The notes beneath the pieces were generated by a model that did not search any database, was not told where the DNA came from, and saw only the letters and a program-made list of their open reading frames with translations. A DNA stretch of 64,000 nt from Hyphomonas sp. L-53-1-40 (GTDB taxonomy: Bacteria; Pseudomonadota; Alphaproteobacteria; Caulobacterales; Hyphomonadaceae). A program made the translations under genes and the position numbers. Within the stretch, counting starts at the first letter, position 1, and each line of letters begins with the position of its first letter. The DNA is taken from assembly GCF_000682775.1 (NCBI RefSeq), contig NZ_AWFI01000001.1, positions 744,001-808,000 on the forward strand, in the 5' to 3' direction. Shown here piece by piece: positions 8,149-17,664 of the stretch.

Positions 8149-10274
8149 TTAGAATGAGACTCTGATTCCCATGCGAATGTTTCGGCCCGGTGCCGGAACC
8201 GCATCCTTGAGAACAGACGTCGAATAACGCACTTCCTCGTCTGTCAGGTTGCGGCCTTCAACGAACAGCTGCGTGCCATCCTTGCCAAAGCCAGCTTCAG
8301 CCAGATCAATTGCAGCGCGCAGGCCTGTCGTGACATAGCCATCGGTAGGCAGAATGCCTGTGCCTGGATCATCCTGATCGGCTGGGAGAGGCCCCAATCA
8401 GCGTCCAGGGCAGCATGGAATGTAACCGGCGGCAGATAAGGCACGTCATTGCCATCATCCAGTTCGCCGTCAACAACATCCAGGCTGGCCGAGGTCACCC
8501 AGCTGGCACCAAGCAGACCTTCCGGGAACCGAGCTTCAGCCTCAATCTCTGCACCTGTAAATTTCGCGCCTTGTTGCTGGAACAGGAAGACGGGAAGTTC
8601 ATCCAGCTCATCAACTTCCAGACCATCTTCTATCGTGACGCCCGGCGTCAGATAGATGAAGCCGTCAAAGTCCGCATGGAACACGTTACCGCTGATGCTG
8701 AAGAGATCATTTTCCCAGCGGAGCGAGGCTTCGATATTCGTGCCTTTCTCCTTGTCGATTGAGGAGTCGCCGATTTGATACTGGCTCGTCGCAAGGTGTG
8801 GACCATCCGCGAACAGTTCACTTTCATTTGGTGCGCGTTCCGTATAGCTGACCTGGCCGCCGATCCACCAGCCCGATGCCACGTGTCTGTGGCCACCAGC
8901 GGATGCGCTGAAAAGATCAAAGCTCCGCTCGCCCTGAATATCATTGTCGAGCTCGGTATTGTCGAAGCGCAACCCGCCTTCCAGAACCGAATGATCGTCT
9001 AACTGCAAGGTCTCAAAGACGAATGCACCGAACGTTTTCGTTGAAGTTGGTGTCAGGAAAGCTTCGTCCCCATCTGCGCTGAAGTCCTTGTCGAGGAATT
9101 GGACACCGGCTGCGCCCTCAATCTCACCAAATTGATGGCCGAGCTCCAGGCGTCCTTCTGTCCCCTCCGTTGTGAACTTCGTTCCAGGTTCGCCTGGGCC
9201 TTCGAATTCGATATGCTCATAGTCAGCATAGGACAGGTTTCCCGAGATATGGGTCAGAGGCCCTGCATCCAGCTTCGCGCCACCACGAATATCGTAACGG
9301 GTTTGTTCCAGATCAATAAACGGGGACTCTGCCTCATGATCTTCCTCATGCTCGTCCTCGTCTTCATGGTCCTCGTCGTCGTGCTCTTCGTCCTCATGCT
9401 CATGATGTTCATGGCCAGGAATGCCATAGCTCGACGTTTGCTGACGGATTGCAAAGCCTAGGAATGCGTCTTCGCCAACCCACGAGATTCCCGCTGAGTA
9501 GGTTTCAGACTGGAGGAAGGAGTTCTCCATCGTGTCACGGACTTCCTCATGCTCCTCGTGCTCTTCGTGTTCCTCTTCGCTCTCTTCTTCATGCTCGGCT
9601 TCTTCAGCTGCGCGTACGGCGGCAGATTCTGCAAAGCCCGGAATATCGTAGTCGCCGAAGTCACGGGCAGAGGCTGATAGTGTCAGCACAAGAGGACCCG
9701 TCGTAAAGCGTGCCTTTCCGCCCGCTTCTGTACCTTCATTCACGCTATTGTTTGCGGCGAAGCCCTCGAAAGACACCGGCTCATCCGGCAGGCTTTCCAC
9801 TATCAGTCCATCGATGACGTTGACAACGCCGCCAATTGCCTGGCCGCCATAGGCTAAGGCTGCCGGACCGCGCAGGATTTCAATCTTCTCAGCGTCGATA
9901 CCATCAGTCGCGACCTGATGGTCCGGCGAGGCGGCAGATGCGTCGAGCGCGCCGATGCCATTCGTCAGAACCAGGACGCGCTCAGCGCCAAGCCCCCGCA
10001 AGACCGGACGGCTTGCGCCTTGTCCGAAAAAGGTCGTGGACACACCGGCTTCACCAGCAAGTGTATCGCCGAGTGTGCCAGAGAGCTTTTCGATGATTTC
10101 TCCGCGATTGATGGCAGTTGCATTACCGACCATTTCGTCGGTGTCACGTTGAGGGCCGACGCCGGTCACAATGACTGTATCAAGTGTCTCGGGTGCGTCC
10201 TGAGCGAAAGCAAGGGGGCTTGCGCCCAGCATAAGCGATGCCGCAACGACGCGGCGGGAGATAGGGGATTTCAT
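8149..10274 (-). pseudogene. ZnuD-like TonB-dependent receptor with His/Glu-rich loops, frameshifted near the C-terminus
   Basis: An outer-membrane receptor, probably for zinc or another divalent metal. It has a signal peptide (AASLMLGASPLAFAQD), a plug starting TVIVTGVG with VLRGLGAERVLVLTNGI, then barrel sequence. Two metal-binding-type loops stand out: residues about 223-246 (Glu/His repeats such as EEHEEHEEHEE) and about 287-316 (HEHHEHEDEEHDDEDHED). This resembles ZnuD. The first frame loses barrel character after DADWGLSQP near 8390. The correct C-terminus (GYVTTGLRAAIDLAE, then LFVEGRNLTDEEVRYST, ending in F) continues in another frame from about 8385 to 8149. One missing base or two extra bases explains it. 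It may be a true pseudogene or a sequence error. The start ATG at 10274 has GGAAC upstream. Confidence 0.85.
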
Positions 10275-10331
10275 GTTCCGGGAGTCCTTCAGACAATAGG
10301 GAATGCCACCCGCAGGCAGCAGAATTGGTCG

Positions 10332-10634
10332 CTATTGCTGAGAGGAAGGCGGACTTCGCGGCGGTGGAGCGCGGCCAGGCGGCCGAATCCATATTGGCTG
10401 CGAGAATTGCGGCTCTGTGACGGTAGTTCCGATGAGGAGGACGAAAGGACTCGTCGGCACATCGGGCAGCACAGTCTGAACATGTGCGACGGCGGCCAGA
10501 TCACAGGTGACTCCATAGTGATCGTGCGGCTGGTCAGCATGCGCCGCGGCATGCCCCAGCGCGAGCGCCTGAACGAAAACGAACAGGGCTGCGAGGAATG
10601 CCAAATGGTGTGTATGAGACTGCCGGGCGCGCAT
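10332..10634 (-). CDS. Small exported His-rich protein upstream of the metal receptor
   Basis: A 100-residue protein with an N-terminal signal sequence (HHLAFLAALFVFVQALALGHAA) followed by a His-rich stretch (AAHADQPHDHYGVTCDLAAVAH) and a Pro-rich tail (WIRPPGRAPPPRSPP). Such small DUF2946-like exported proteins often precede TonB-dependent metal receptors, and this one lies 57 bases upstream of the ZnuD-like receptor in the same orientation, so the two are probably co-transcribed. A role in periplasmic metal handling is inference from histidines and context. The start at 10634 is chosen because it begins a typical signal peptide; a GTG start at 10682 is possible. Confidence 0.65.
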   Translation of the reverse strand: MRARQSHTHHLAFLAALFVFVQALALGHAAAHADQPHDHYGVTCDLAAVAHVQTVLPDVPTSPFVLLIGTTVTEPQFSQPIWIRPPGRAPPPRSPPSSQQ

Positions 10635-10794
10635 GGTTATTCTGTTACATTTTCGTGAGCTGGGCCGCAAGCGCCAACGCACTTAAAAACATTACGATCC
10701 GCACTTCCTGCTTCAGCTTTCACGCTTCAGTAACCAAGGCAGCCCATCCTCGCGAAAGTTAATGAAAAGCCTTGAGCTGTTAAGAGGATGTAGC

Positions 10795-12381
10795 ATGTCG
10801 AAAAATGCTGTGCGCTGGGGCGCAGATGTTGGTTGCCAGAGCAAAGTCAAGCCGCTGGAAATCCGCAACGACCTTTCCGATCATGGGCTGAAGGGCAAGC
10901 GCGCCCAAGGGTATCTGGGGCTGAATCGCCAGTTCACGAAGGTTACGGCTAAGAAGGACGGCCGCGACGGCCTTCCGGCGTCGGATGCGTCGACCCCTGA
11001 TCAGTGGAGTGAATGCGAGCAGCAGATCGCTGAACGCGCAGAAGATGTGCGCCGCGGTCTCGGGACATGGCTGACCACGACAGCGGCGTCGGTGCGCAAT
11101 TATATCAGCGACTATACGCCGATAGACATTTATCCGGACCAGCTGCGCGAGGCGATCAAGTCCGAAGAGAACGAATACCGTCACTACGAGCTGGACGATG
11201 TGCATGATGCGAAGGAGACTCATTCGGCAGCAATCATCGAGCTTCAACAATTCAAGCTGCGTCATGGAGACCGGATCGGGGATCGCACGCCGGACATCAA
11301 GAAGAACGTCGAACAAGCCGTTGCGATCCTGATCTTCATCATGATCCTCGAGGGCGGTTTCAACGCGCTTCTGTTCAAGGACGCACAGGCCAATGGCCTG
11401 ATGGGCGGCCTGATGATTGCCTTCGGCGTGTCTTCGGTAAATGTTGTGTTTGGCGTGATCGCAGGCTTCTTTGGCCTGCGCTACCTCAACCATCCGGCGC
11501 TTCCGGCGAAGATCATGGGCGGTGCCATAGCGATGGTCTTCGTTCTGGCCGGCATCTTCCTCAATTTCTTTGTCGCGCATTTTCGCGACGCAGTCGAAAC
11601 GGGACTGCTTGCGGCAACAGAGGCAGGTACGCTCGGAACTTTCTCAATGTTCTCCATTGCGCCCGGCGACGTCGTCATGTCGATGTTCCCGAACATCTTT
11701 GGCCTGGAAAGCTTCCTCGCCCTTGGCCTACTCTTCATGGGGCTCGCTGTATTCGGGCTGGCTGTCTATGAGGGCTATGACCGTATTTCTGATCGCTACC
11801 CTGGCTATGGCCGTGTCTGGCGCAAGGAGCGCCGCGCCTATGAGCGTCGCCAGGAAGTCCGTAATGGCGTACGGGATGATCTGTCCGATTATTTCTCTAG
11901 CTGCCGTCTGTGGTTCGAAACTCAGCAATCTCGCCACGTCTCAGCCAAGCGTGAGATCGAAAAGGCCATGAACCTGCTCGAAACCCGCCGCGATTATGCG
12001 TCTGCGATAGCTGCCCGCGCCGCCGATCAGGAGCGCAGCCTGAAAGTCGCCTATCGTCAGGCCCATCGCCGCGCGCGCAACGCCAATCGTGACCGTCTGG
12101 GCGATCAGGCCCCGTGCCCGGAATATTTTAGTGAAATCGTCACACCACAATTGCCGCCATTCGATTATTCCAAGGAGCGGGATCAGGCGAACAAGGCGAT
12201 TGCCGCGATTGACAACAATATCAAAGCGCTGAACCAGACCCGCGAATGGCTAGAACAGCACATCCAGCAGGTCCAGAAAGGCCTGTCCTCAATCGAGAAG
12301 AAAGTTGCTGACGAAATCGGCAAAGTCCGCGAGGCCAAGGGATCTACTCACGTTCCCGTGGACCAGGCTCGCCGGGCCTAG
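10795..12381 (+). CDS. Unrecognised four-helix membrane protein with coiled-coil C-terminus
   Basis: I do not recognise the family. The 528-residue protein has a charged N-terminal domain (1 to about 170) and four membrane helices: about 174-194 (AVAILIFIMILEGGFNALLF), 203-231, 240-262 and 304-326 (SFLALGLLFMGLAVFGLAVY). A long basic, helical C-terminal region follows, with heptad-like character at about 370-420 and 460-515. Helix one carries a buried Glu (ILEGGFNALLF) and helix two has several Gly and Asn, suggesting a channel or signalling membrane core rather than a transporter. The start at 10795 has AAGAGGA upstream; an ATG at 10762 is possible. Only 15 bases separate it from the next gene, so the two form an operon and probably one complex. 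Confidence 0.8.
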   Translation: MSKNAVRWGADVGCQSKVKPLEIRNDLSDHGLKGKRAQGYLGLNRQFTKVTAKKDGRDGLPASDASTPDQWSECEQQIAERAEDVRRGLGTWLTTTAASVRNYISDYTPIDIYPDQLREAIKSEENEYRHYELDDVHDAKETHSAAIIELQQFKLRHGDRIGDRTPDIKKNVEQAVAILIFIMILEGGFNALLFKDAQANGLMGGLMIAFGVSSVNVVFGVIAGFFGLRYLNHPALPAKIMGGAIAMVFVLAGIFLNFFVAHFRDAVETGLLAATEAGTLGTFSMFSIAPGDVVMSMFPNIFGLESFLALGLLFMGLAVFGLAVYEGYDRISDRYPGYGRVWRKERRAYERRQEVRNGVRDDLSDYFSSCRLWFETQQSRHVSAKREIEKAMNLLETRRDYASAIAARAADQERSLKVAYRQAHRRARNANRDRLGDQAPCPEYFSEIVTPQLPPFDYSKERDQANKAIAAIDNNIKALNQTREWLEQHIQQVQKGLSSIEKKVADEIGKVREAKGSTHVPVDQARRA

Positions 12382-12396
12382 AAGGAGACATAAGGG

Positions 12397-13173
12397 ATGC
12401 CACGTCGCAGAAGTGACAAAGGCCCATGGTTCTGGCGTGGAATGATTGCGCTGATGCTGGGTGTCGTATTTGCCTTGTTCGCCGTTGTGGCGTTCAACCA
12501 GCCGCCATCCCTGATGGCCGACTCCAGCTGCCGTATGGACCGCAAGGACCCGGCCCATACGATCATCCTGATTGACCAGTCAGACCCGTTCAATCCGAAT
12601 GATCTGGATTGGGTCTATGAGTTCGTGGACGCTGAAGCCCGCGCCCTGCCCAAATACGGACGTTTAACGGTCATGACGCCGAACGCGGCAAGCCCTTATG
12701 ATCCAAAGCTTGTTTACTACGCGTGTTCGTCGGGGAGCGCTGCAGAGGCCAACCCGATTTTCCAGAACCCGAAAATGATCGAGCAAACCTGGCAGACCCA
12801 GTTCTATGCGCCACTTCTGGAGAATGTTGAAGCAGCACTGACCGACACGCGCCAGCCCAGCTCTCCGCTCGTTGAAGCTGTGTACTCGATCGCCGACCGC
12901 GCTGATTTCCAGGCCGGTGAAACCAATCGCCGGATCGTGCTGGTGTCCGACCTGATGCAGCATTCCGAAGGGTTCAGCTTTTACCGCCTCGGTGCCGATT
13001 ATGAGGCCTATCTGGACTCAGATCTGGCCAAGATGAGTCCGGCTCTGGAAAACGTCGATGTCGTTGCCCGTATCGTGCCACGTCAGATATATGACCTGCC
13101 CATGGCCGACGTTAAGGCGTTCTGGCGTGCCTATTTCAGCGAGGCTGGCGCGGATTATGGCTCGGTGAACTGA
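12397..13173 (+). CDS. Membrane-anchored VWA-like protein, partner of the upstream membrane protein
   Basis: A 258-residue protein with one N-terminal membrane helix (about 12-34, then the periplasm) and a domain that reads like a von Willebrand factor A fold. The first strand TIILIDQSDPF gives Asp60-x-Ser62, there are Ser/Thr residues near 151-156 (TRQPSSPLVEAVYSIA), and RRIVLVSDLMQHS supplies Asp185, so the metal-site positions are partly present. A single cysteine pair (DSSCRMD and YYACSSG) could form a disulfide. It has a strong ribosome-binding site (AAGGAGA) 15 bases after the preceding gene, implying translational coupling. No known system I can name has this pair. The VWA call is from motif pattern only. 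Confidence 0.75.
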   Translation: MPRRRSDKGPWFWRGMIALMLGVVFALFAVVAFNQPPSLMADSSCRMDRKDPAHTIILIDQSDPFNPNDLDWVYEFVDAEARALPKYGRLTVMTPNAASPYDPKLVYYACSSGSAAEANPIFQNPKMIEQTWQTQFYAPLLENVEAALTDTRQPSSPLVEAVYSIADRADFQAGETNRRIVLVSDLMQHSEGFSFYRLGADYEAYLDSDLAKMSPALENVDVVARIVPRQIYDLPMADVKAFWRAYFSEAGADYGSVN

Positions 13174-13268
13174 TCTAACCGAGCCGGTTCAGGTCTCGCG
13201 ATCGAGGATGTTTGGCCCTATTATTGCAAGCTGAAGCCCAAAGAAGGCGCAATAAAGGGAAGAAACTC

Positions 13269-15191
13269 ATGCTCAGCCTCCGCAAAGCAAGTCTTGCCGT
13301 GATGGCATCGGCCGCCCTGTTGGCCGGGTGTTCGTCGGTTCCTGTGCCTGAGGAAGATGGCATGGCCAGCGGCGCCAGCGTGGTGACGCCGAAGCAGCAG
13401 GAATATCTGGTAGCGTTCAACGCGCCGCGCGGGCCGGTTCGTGCGACCCAGACCGGCATTCGCCCCGGATATAATTTTGTCGGCGTCGCCGAAACCGATC
13501 TCACCGAAACCCTTGAATGGCAGATCGTTGCGCCGAATGGGGTTGTGGTCGAGCAGGGGCGCACAATTCCCTACGGGTTTGACAGCGGCTCTGGCGCCAA
13601 CGTCCAACTGGTCGTGACCAGCGGACTGCGCACGCCGGCGACTAACCTCGTGCTGGTTGTGGAGGGTGTTGGAAAAAGCCATCCATTTGACGTTTCGGAA
13701 GATATCTTCCGCGACCTCAAATACGATACGTTGAGATACTTCTACCACAACCGTGCCGGCGTTCCGATTGAATCCGAGTATGCTGGCGGCGACCAGTGGG
13801 CACGCCCTGCCGGGCACGAAAAGGAAGTGCTGACCTGCTTTCATGGCAAGGACATGTACAAGATCAACTGGCCCCGCTGTGACTATACGCTGGATGTCTC
13901 CGGCGGGTGGTATGATGCCGGTGACCAGAGCAAATATGTGGTGAATAGCGGCATCAGCGTCTGGACATTGCTGAATGCCTATGAGCGCGGCACATCTGGA
14001 TTTGAGGATGGCGCGACGAACATTCCGGAATCCGGCAACGGCCTGAATGATCTGTTGGATGAGGCGCGCTACAATCTCGACTACATGCTCGCCATGCAGG
14101 CCCCTGATGGCGCTGAAGCAGCCATCGTCCAGGGCAACATGAAAGGCAAGTGGCAGACCAAGGCACCGAAGATGACGGATGTATCTGGTATGGTGCATCA
14201 CAAATCGGGCAATACCGAGTGGCCATCAATGCCGATGATGCCCCATAAAAACACTGGTCCCCGTGCCCTGTTCGCACCCTCCACGGCGGCGACCCTGCAT
14301 GTGGCGGCCGTTGGCGCACAGTGTGCCCGTGTGTTCCGCGGCGTCGATGATGCGTATGCCGACAAATGTCTCGCGGCAGCCAAGCGCGCCTATGCCGCGG
14401 CGCAGCGGATTCCAGATGCATATGCCTATGGAAATTTCCCCGGCACGGGGCCCTACGGCTCGACCGACATTCGCGGTGAGTTCTATTGGGCCGCTGCTGA
14501 AATGTATGTGACCACGGGCGAAACCGCCTATGCCGATGATCTAAAGACTTATCAGGGCAGGTTGGATGCATGGCCAGTCAGCGGTCTTCAGGAGCCCAAT
14601 TGGGGCGACACGATGGGCCTCGGTATTCTGTCATTGGCGCGCTTCGCTCCGGACGAATCCCTGCGGGATGAAGCGGCTGAAGGTTTGCTGCAGACAGCAG
14701 ATGCGTACCTCACCCAAATTCGGTTTGAAGGATACCAGATCCCCCTCAATCGCGGCGTCTGGCCGTGGGGATCGGTTGGTACTCTGGCCAATCGCGGTCT
14801 TATTCTTGGCACTGCCTACGACCTGACCGGCAACGTTCAGTATCGCGATGGCGCGCTGGACCTGTTGGACTACATCCTTGGCCGAAACCCCCGCGATATC
14901 TCGTACATTTCCGGCCATGGTGAGAATGCCTTCAAGGCTCCGCATCACCGTCATTGGGCAGGTGCACAGTATCGGGGATTCCCGCTTCCGCCTCCGGGCG
15001 CTGTGTCGGGCGGACCGAACAACACCAATCCTGCCGGTCCGGTTTCCAGGGCTATCATTGATGAATGCCACGCCCAGACCTGCTACGCCGACCATGTAGA
15101 CGCGTATGAGCTGAACGAAGTGGCGATCAACTGGCAGGCTGCAACGTTCTGGCTGGCGGCCTGGGCCGACGACATTGACCGTGCGAAATAG
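13269..15191 (+). CDS. Glycoside hydrolase family 9 (endoglucanase-type) lipoprotein
   Basis: A secreted or surface lipoprotein with a GH9 catalytic domain, expected to cleave beta-1,4-glucans or related oligosaccharides. The 640 residues start with a lipoprotein signal (ASAALLAGC, lipidated Cys21), then an Ig-like N-terminal CelD_N domain (about 45-135), then the (alpha/alpha)6 barrel. SGGWYDAGDQSKYVVNSG holds the conserved Asp216/Asp219 pair, and ELNEVAINWQAATFW near the C-terminus holds the catalytic Glu617. The start at 13269 has AGGGAAG upstream and gives the lipoprotein signal directly. It is a single gene between the membrane/VWA-like pair and convergent xthA. Substrate specificity is not certain, as some GH9 enzymes act on chitosan-type or mixed oligosaccharides. 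Confidence 0.9.
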   Translation: MLSLRKASLAVMASAALLAGCSSVPVPEEDGMASGASVVTPKQQEYLVAFNAPRGPVRATQTGIRPGYNFVGVAETDLTETLEWQIVAPNGVVVEQGRTIPYGFDSGSGANVQLVVTSGLRTPATNLVLVVEGVGKSHPFDVSEDIFRDLKYDTLRYFYHNRAGVPIESEYAGGDQWARPAGHEKEVLTCFHGKDMYKINWPRCDYTLDVSGGWYDAGDQSKYVVNSGISVWTLLNAYERGTSGFEDGATNIPESGNGLNDLLDEARYNLDYMLAMQAPDGAEAAIVQGNMKGKWQTKAPKMTDVSGMVHHKSGNTEWPSMPMMPHKNTGPRALFAPSTAATLHVAAVGAQCARVFRGVDDAYADKCLAAAKRAYAAAQRIPDAYAYGNFPGTGPYGSTDIRGEFYWAAAEMYVTTGETAYADDLKTYQGRLDAWPVSGLQEPNWGDTMGLGILSLARFAPDESLRDEAAEGLLQTADAYLTQIRFEGYQIPLNRGVWPWGSVGTLANRGLILGTAYDLTGNVQYRDGALDLLDYILGRNPRDISYISGHGENAFKAPHHRHWAGAQYRGFPLPPPGAVSGGPNNTNPAGPVSRAIIDECHAQTCYADHVDAYELNEVAINWQAATFWLAAWADDIDRAK

Positions 15192-15194
15192 GCG

Positions 15195-15971
15195 CTAGTC
15201 TTCGAAGACGCCGATGACCGGCACATGGTCTGATGGCTTCTCGAGCTCGCGGGCCTTGCGATAGATCTCTACCGATTGGAGCCTGTCGCAAGCCTGAGGC
15301 GAGCAGAGCAGATGGTCGATCCGGATGCCGTGATCCTTTTTGAAAGCGCCGCCCTGATAATCCCAGAACGTGTACTGGTGTGCACGATTATCGGTCAGTT
15401 CAAAAGAATCCGCCAGACCCAGATATTTCAGTTTTCGGAATTCAGCGCGCGTCTGGGGCAGGGCGAGTGCGTCGTCCTGCCAGACGGTTTCGTCCCAGCA
15501 ATCGGCAGGTGTGGGGATGCAATTATAGTCGCCGCAGAGGACAAAGGCTTCGTCCAACTTCAGCAGCTCACGCGCATGTTGCTCCAGCGCTTCCATCCAT
15601 TCCATCTTGTAGTCATACTTCGGGCCGGGGGCAGGGTTTCCATTCGGCAGGTATAGACCGCCCACACGGATTGGGGTTTCACTGAGGATCAGCGCCTCGA
15701 TATAGCGCGCCTGTTCGTCCTCAATGGTCGGTAGGCCCTTGGTGACGTCCTCGATCTCGTGCTTGGAGAGCAGGGCGACGCCGTTGTAGCTTTTCTGCCC
15801 CAGCACGGCGCAGTTCCAGCCGCGTTCTTCCAGTTCGAGATAGGGAAACGCGTCGGTCTCGCACTTGATTTCCTGAAGGCAGACCACATCGCAATTGATG
15901 GCATCGAGCACTTCCAACACTGTGGGAAGGCGTGCCTTGATCGAGTTGACATTCCATGTGGCGATACGCAT
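15195..15971 (-). CDS. xthA: Exodeoxyribonuclease III
   Basis: An AP endonuclease/3'-5' exonuclease of base excision repair. It has 258 residues, as usual. Landmarks are the start [16 protein letters not shown], the metal-binding Glu in [10 protein letters not shown], the [17 protein letters not shown] segment with the catalytic Asp and Asn, and the C-terminal [10 protein letters not shown] with the catalytic His. It starts at ATG 15971, diverging from tatA, and converges on the GH9 gene only three bases away. No anomalies are seen. Confidence 0.95.
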   Translation of the reverse strand: MRIATWNVNSIKARLPTVLEVLDAINCDVVCLQEIKCETDAFPYLELEERGWNCAVLGQKSYNGVALLSKHEIEDVTKGLPTIEDEQARYIEALILSETPIRVGGLYLPNGNPAPGPKYDYKMEWMEALEQHARELLKLDEAFVLCGDYNCIPTPADCWDETVWQDDALALPQTRAEFRKLKYLGLADSFELTDNRAHQYTFWDYQGGAFKKDHGIRIDHLLCSPQACDRLQSVEIYRKARELEKPSDHVPVIGVFED

Positions 15972-16051
15972 GGCTGCTCTTTAGCAGCTTCGTTCCATTG
16001 TTCCAGCGTGAGCTGCTGTATATATTCAGGGAATTCTTTAAGGAGAGAGGC

Positions 16052-16267
16052 ATGTCGCCAAGCTGGATTCAATTGCTGATCGTCGTGGTCGTTGCCCTCC
16101 TTCTGTTCGGTGGTCGTGGTCGCATCTCCTCCATCATGGGCGATATGGCCAAGGGTATCGGGGCCTTTCGCAAGGGCCTGAAGGATGAGGAAGAGACCAA
16201 ATCCGTCGACAACGACGACATGGTCAATGTTACCCCAAAGAAAGACGAGACGAAGGCCTCGTCATAA
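16052..16267 (+). CDS. tatA: Twin-arginine translocase subunit TatA
   Basis: A pore-forming subunit of the Tat pathway for folded proteins. The 71 residues contain one membrane helix ([17 protein letters not shown]), the hinge and the amphipathic helix with the conserved Phe-Arg-Lys-Gly (GAFRKGLKD), then a charged tail. The start ATG at 16052 follows AAGGAGAGAGG, a strong ribosome-binding site; the longer upstream frame is not needed. It is the first gene of a tatABC operon and lies 24 bases before tatB. Confidence 0.95.
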   Translation: MSPSWIQLLIVVVVALLLFGGRGRISSIMGDMAKGIGAFRKGLKDEEETKSVDNDDMVNVTPKKDETKASS

Positions 16268-16291
16268 GCTGCCGAGTGGAGGGCGCTTAGC

Positions 16292-16690
16292 ATGCTGCCC
16301 GGAATCGGGTTTTCCGAACTCCTGTTGTTGGGCCTTGCGGCGCTGATCATTGTCGGCCCCAAGGATCTGCCCATGATGATGCGCCGGGTCGGCCAGTTCG
16401 TCGGCAAGGGCCGCGCCATGGCACGTGAATTCCAGGCAGCCTTCGAAGATATTGCCCGCCAGAGCGAACTCGACGAACTCCGCAAGGAGATCGAAGATCT
16501 GAAGAAAGACAACACGATGCAGAAGGCGCAGGACGATTTGGCCGCCTTTGAGGCGGATGTGAATTCTGCGGTCATGGAAAAGAGCCCGCCGCCCAAACCC
16601 GCCGCGCCAGCAGTGGAAACAGTGTCTGAGCCGAATTCCGAGCCAGCAACACCACCGGCCTTGCCGAAAACCGGGGATGATGCTGCGTGA
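16292..16690 (+). CDS. tatB: Twin-arginine translocase subunit TatB
   Basis: Substrate-receptor partner of TatC. The 132 residues start MLPGIGFSELLLLGLAALII with the conserved Glu near position 8, followed by VGPKDLPMMMRRVGQFVGKG, typical of TatB rather than TatA. A long acidic/coiled segment (DELRKEIEDLKKDNTMQKA) and a Pro-rich tail follow. It has a GAGGGCG ribosome-binding site and overlaps tatC by four bases (GTGA), so the genes are translationally coupled. Confidence 0.95.
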   Translation: MLPGIGFSELLLLGLAALIIVGPKDLPMMMRRVGQFVGKGRAMAREFQAAFEDIARQSELDELRKEIEDLKKDNTMQKAQDDLAAFEADVNSAVMEKSPPPKPAAPAVETVSEPNSEPATPPALPKTGDDAA

Positions 16691-17508
16691 CCCACGTGCC
16701 GCCGAAGGACGAACAGCCAGACTTCACCGATGATGAAGTCGAGGCGAGCCGGGCTCCGCTGCTGGAGCATCTGGTCGAGCTGCGCGCGCGCCTGATCAAG
16801 GCTTTGCTGGCGCTGTCGGTCGCCTCGATTGTCTGCTTCTTCTTCGCCGAGCCGATCTATGACTTCCTGCTGGCGCCATTTGCGCGCGTGGCCGAAGGCA
16901 TTCGCGGGGCGCCGCTGGAGTTGATCTTTACTGGCCCGATGGAGTTCTTCTTTGCCAAGCTGAAACTCGCCGTGTTCGCCGGCATTTTCCTGTCCTTCCC
17001 GTTTATCGCCTGGCAGGTCTACCAGTTCGTGGCACCGGGCCTTTACAAGAATGAGCGCGGGGCCTTCTGGCCGTATCTGGTCTTTGCACCCTTGCTGTTC
17101 ACGCTCGGCGCGGCGTTTGTCTATTTCCTGATGCTGCCCATGCTGGCGCGGTTCTCGGTGTCGCAGGAGAATATCGACAGCACGGTCGCAACCATCAAAT
17201 TATTGCCCCGCGTATCGGAGTATCTCTCGCTGGTAATGGCGTTGATGCTGGCCTTTGGCCTGTCGTTCCAGCTGCCGGTGATCCTCAGCCTGCTGGGGCG
17301 GATCGGGATCGTTTCTTCTGACGCGCTCGCCAAGGGTCGGAAATATGCCATTGTCGGCATTCTCTGCTTCGCGGCCTTTTTCACCCCGCCGGATGTGATT
17401 TCGCAGATCCTGCTGACCGTTCCAGTCCTGATGCTCTACGAAATCTCTATCTGGTGCGTGAAACTGATCGAGAAGAAGCAGGCCGAAGAGGATGCTGCGA
17501 GGGAGTAA
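16687..17508 (+). CDS. tatC: Twin-arginine translocase subunit TatC
   Basis: The polytopic core of the Tat translocase, which recognises twin-arginine signals. It has 273 residues with six membrane helices. The family signature LLEHLVELRARLIKALLAL is at the N-terminus, with the conserved Glu, and FTGPMEFFFAKLKLAVFAGI follows with the conserved Pro-Met-Glu and Phe. It starts with GTG inside the end of tatB. About 150 bases without a clear gene separate it from serS. Confidence 0.95.
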   Translation: MTHVPPKDEQPDFTDDEVEASRAPLLEHLVELRARLIKALLALSVASIVCFFFAEPIYDFLLAPFARVAEGIRGAPLELIFTGPMEFFFAKLKLAVFAGIFLSFPFIAWQVYQFVAPGLYKNERGAFWPYLVFAPLLFTLGAAFVYFLMLPMLARFSVSQENIDSTVATIKLLPRVSEYLSLVMALMLAFGLSFQLPVILSLLGRIGIVSSDALAKGRKYAIVGILCFAAFFTPPDVISQILLTVPVLMLYEISIWCVKLIEKKQAEEDAARE

Positions 17509-17664
17509 GAAGTCGCCCTTCGATTTCCCCGAGCAGGCCCAAGCGCACGCGCAGGACGCGGCCCCAAGGTCTGATTCCCAAAATGACTAAGCATATCCCC
17601 CGGTTGCAGGCAGGCCCGGCGCGGATTAGAGCAATGACCGACTGACCACACAGGACCATCAGAC

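Noticed and set aside
10635-10655. Zur-like sequence before the His-rich protein gene
   Set aside because: Only a loose, asymmetric match (about 11 of 15 by eye to a recalled consensus), too weak to list as a feature.
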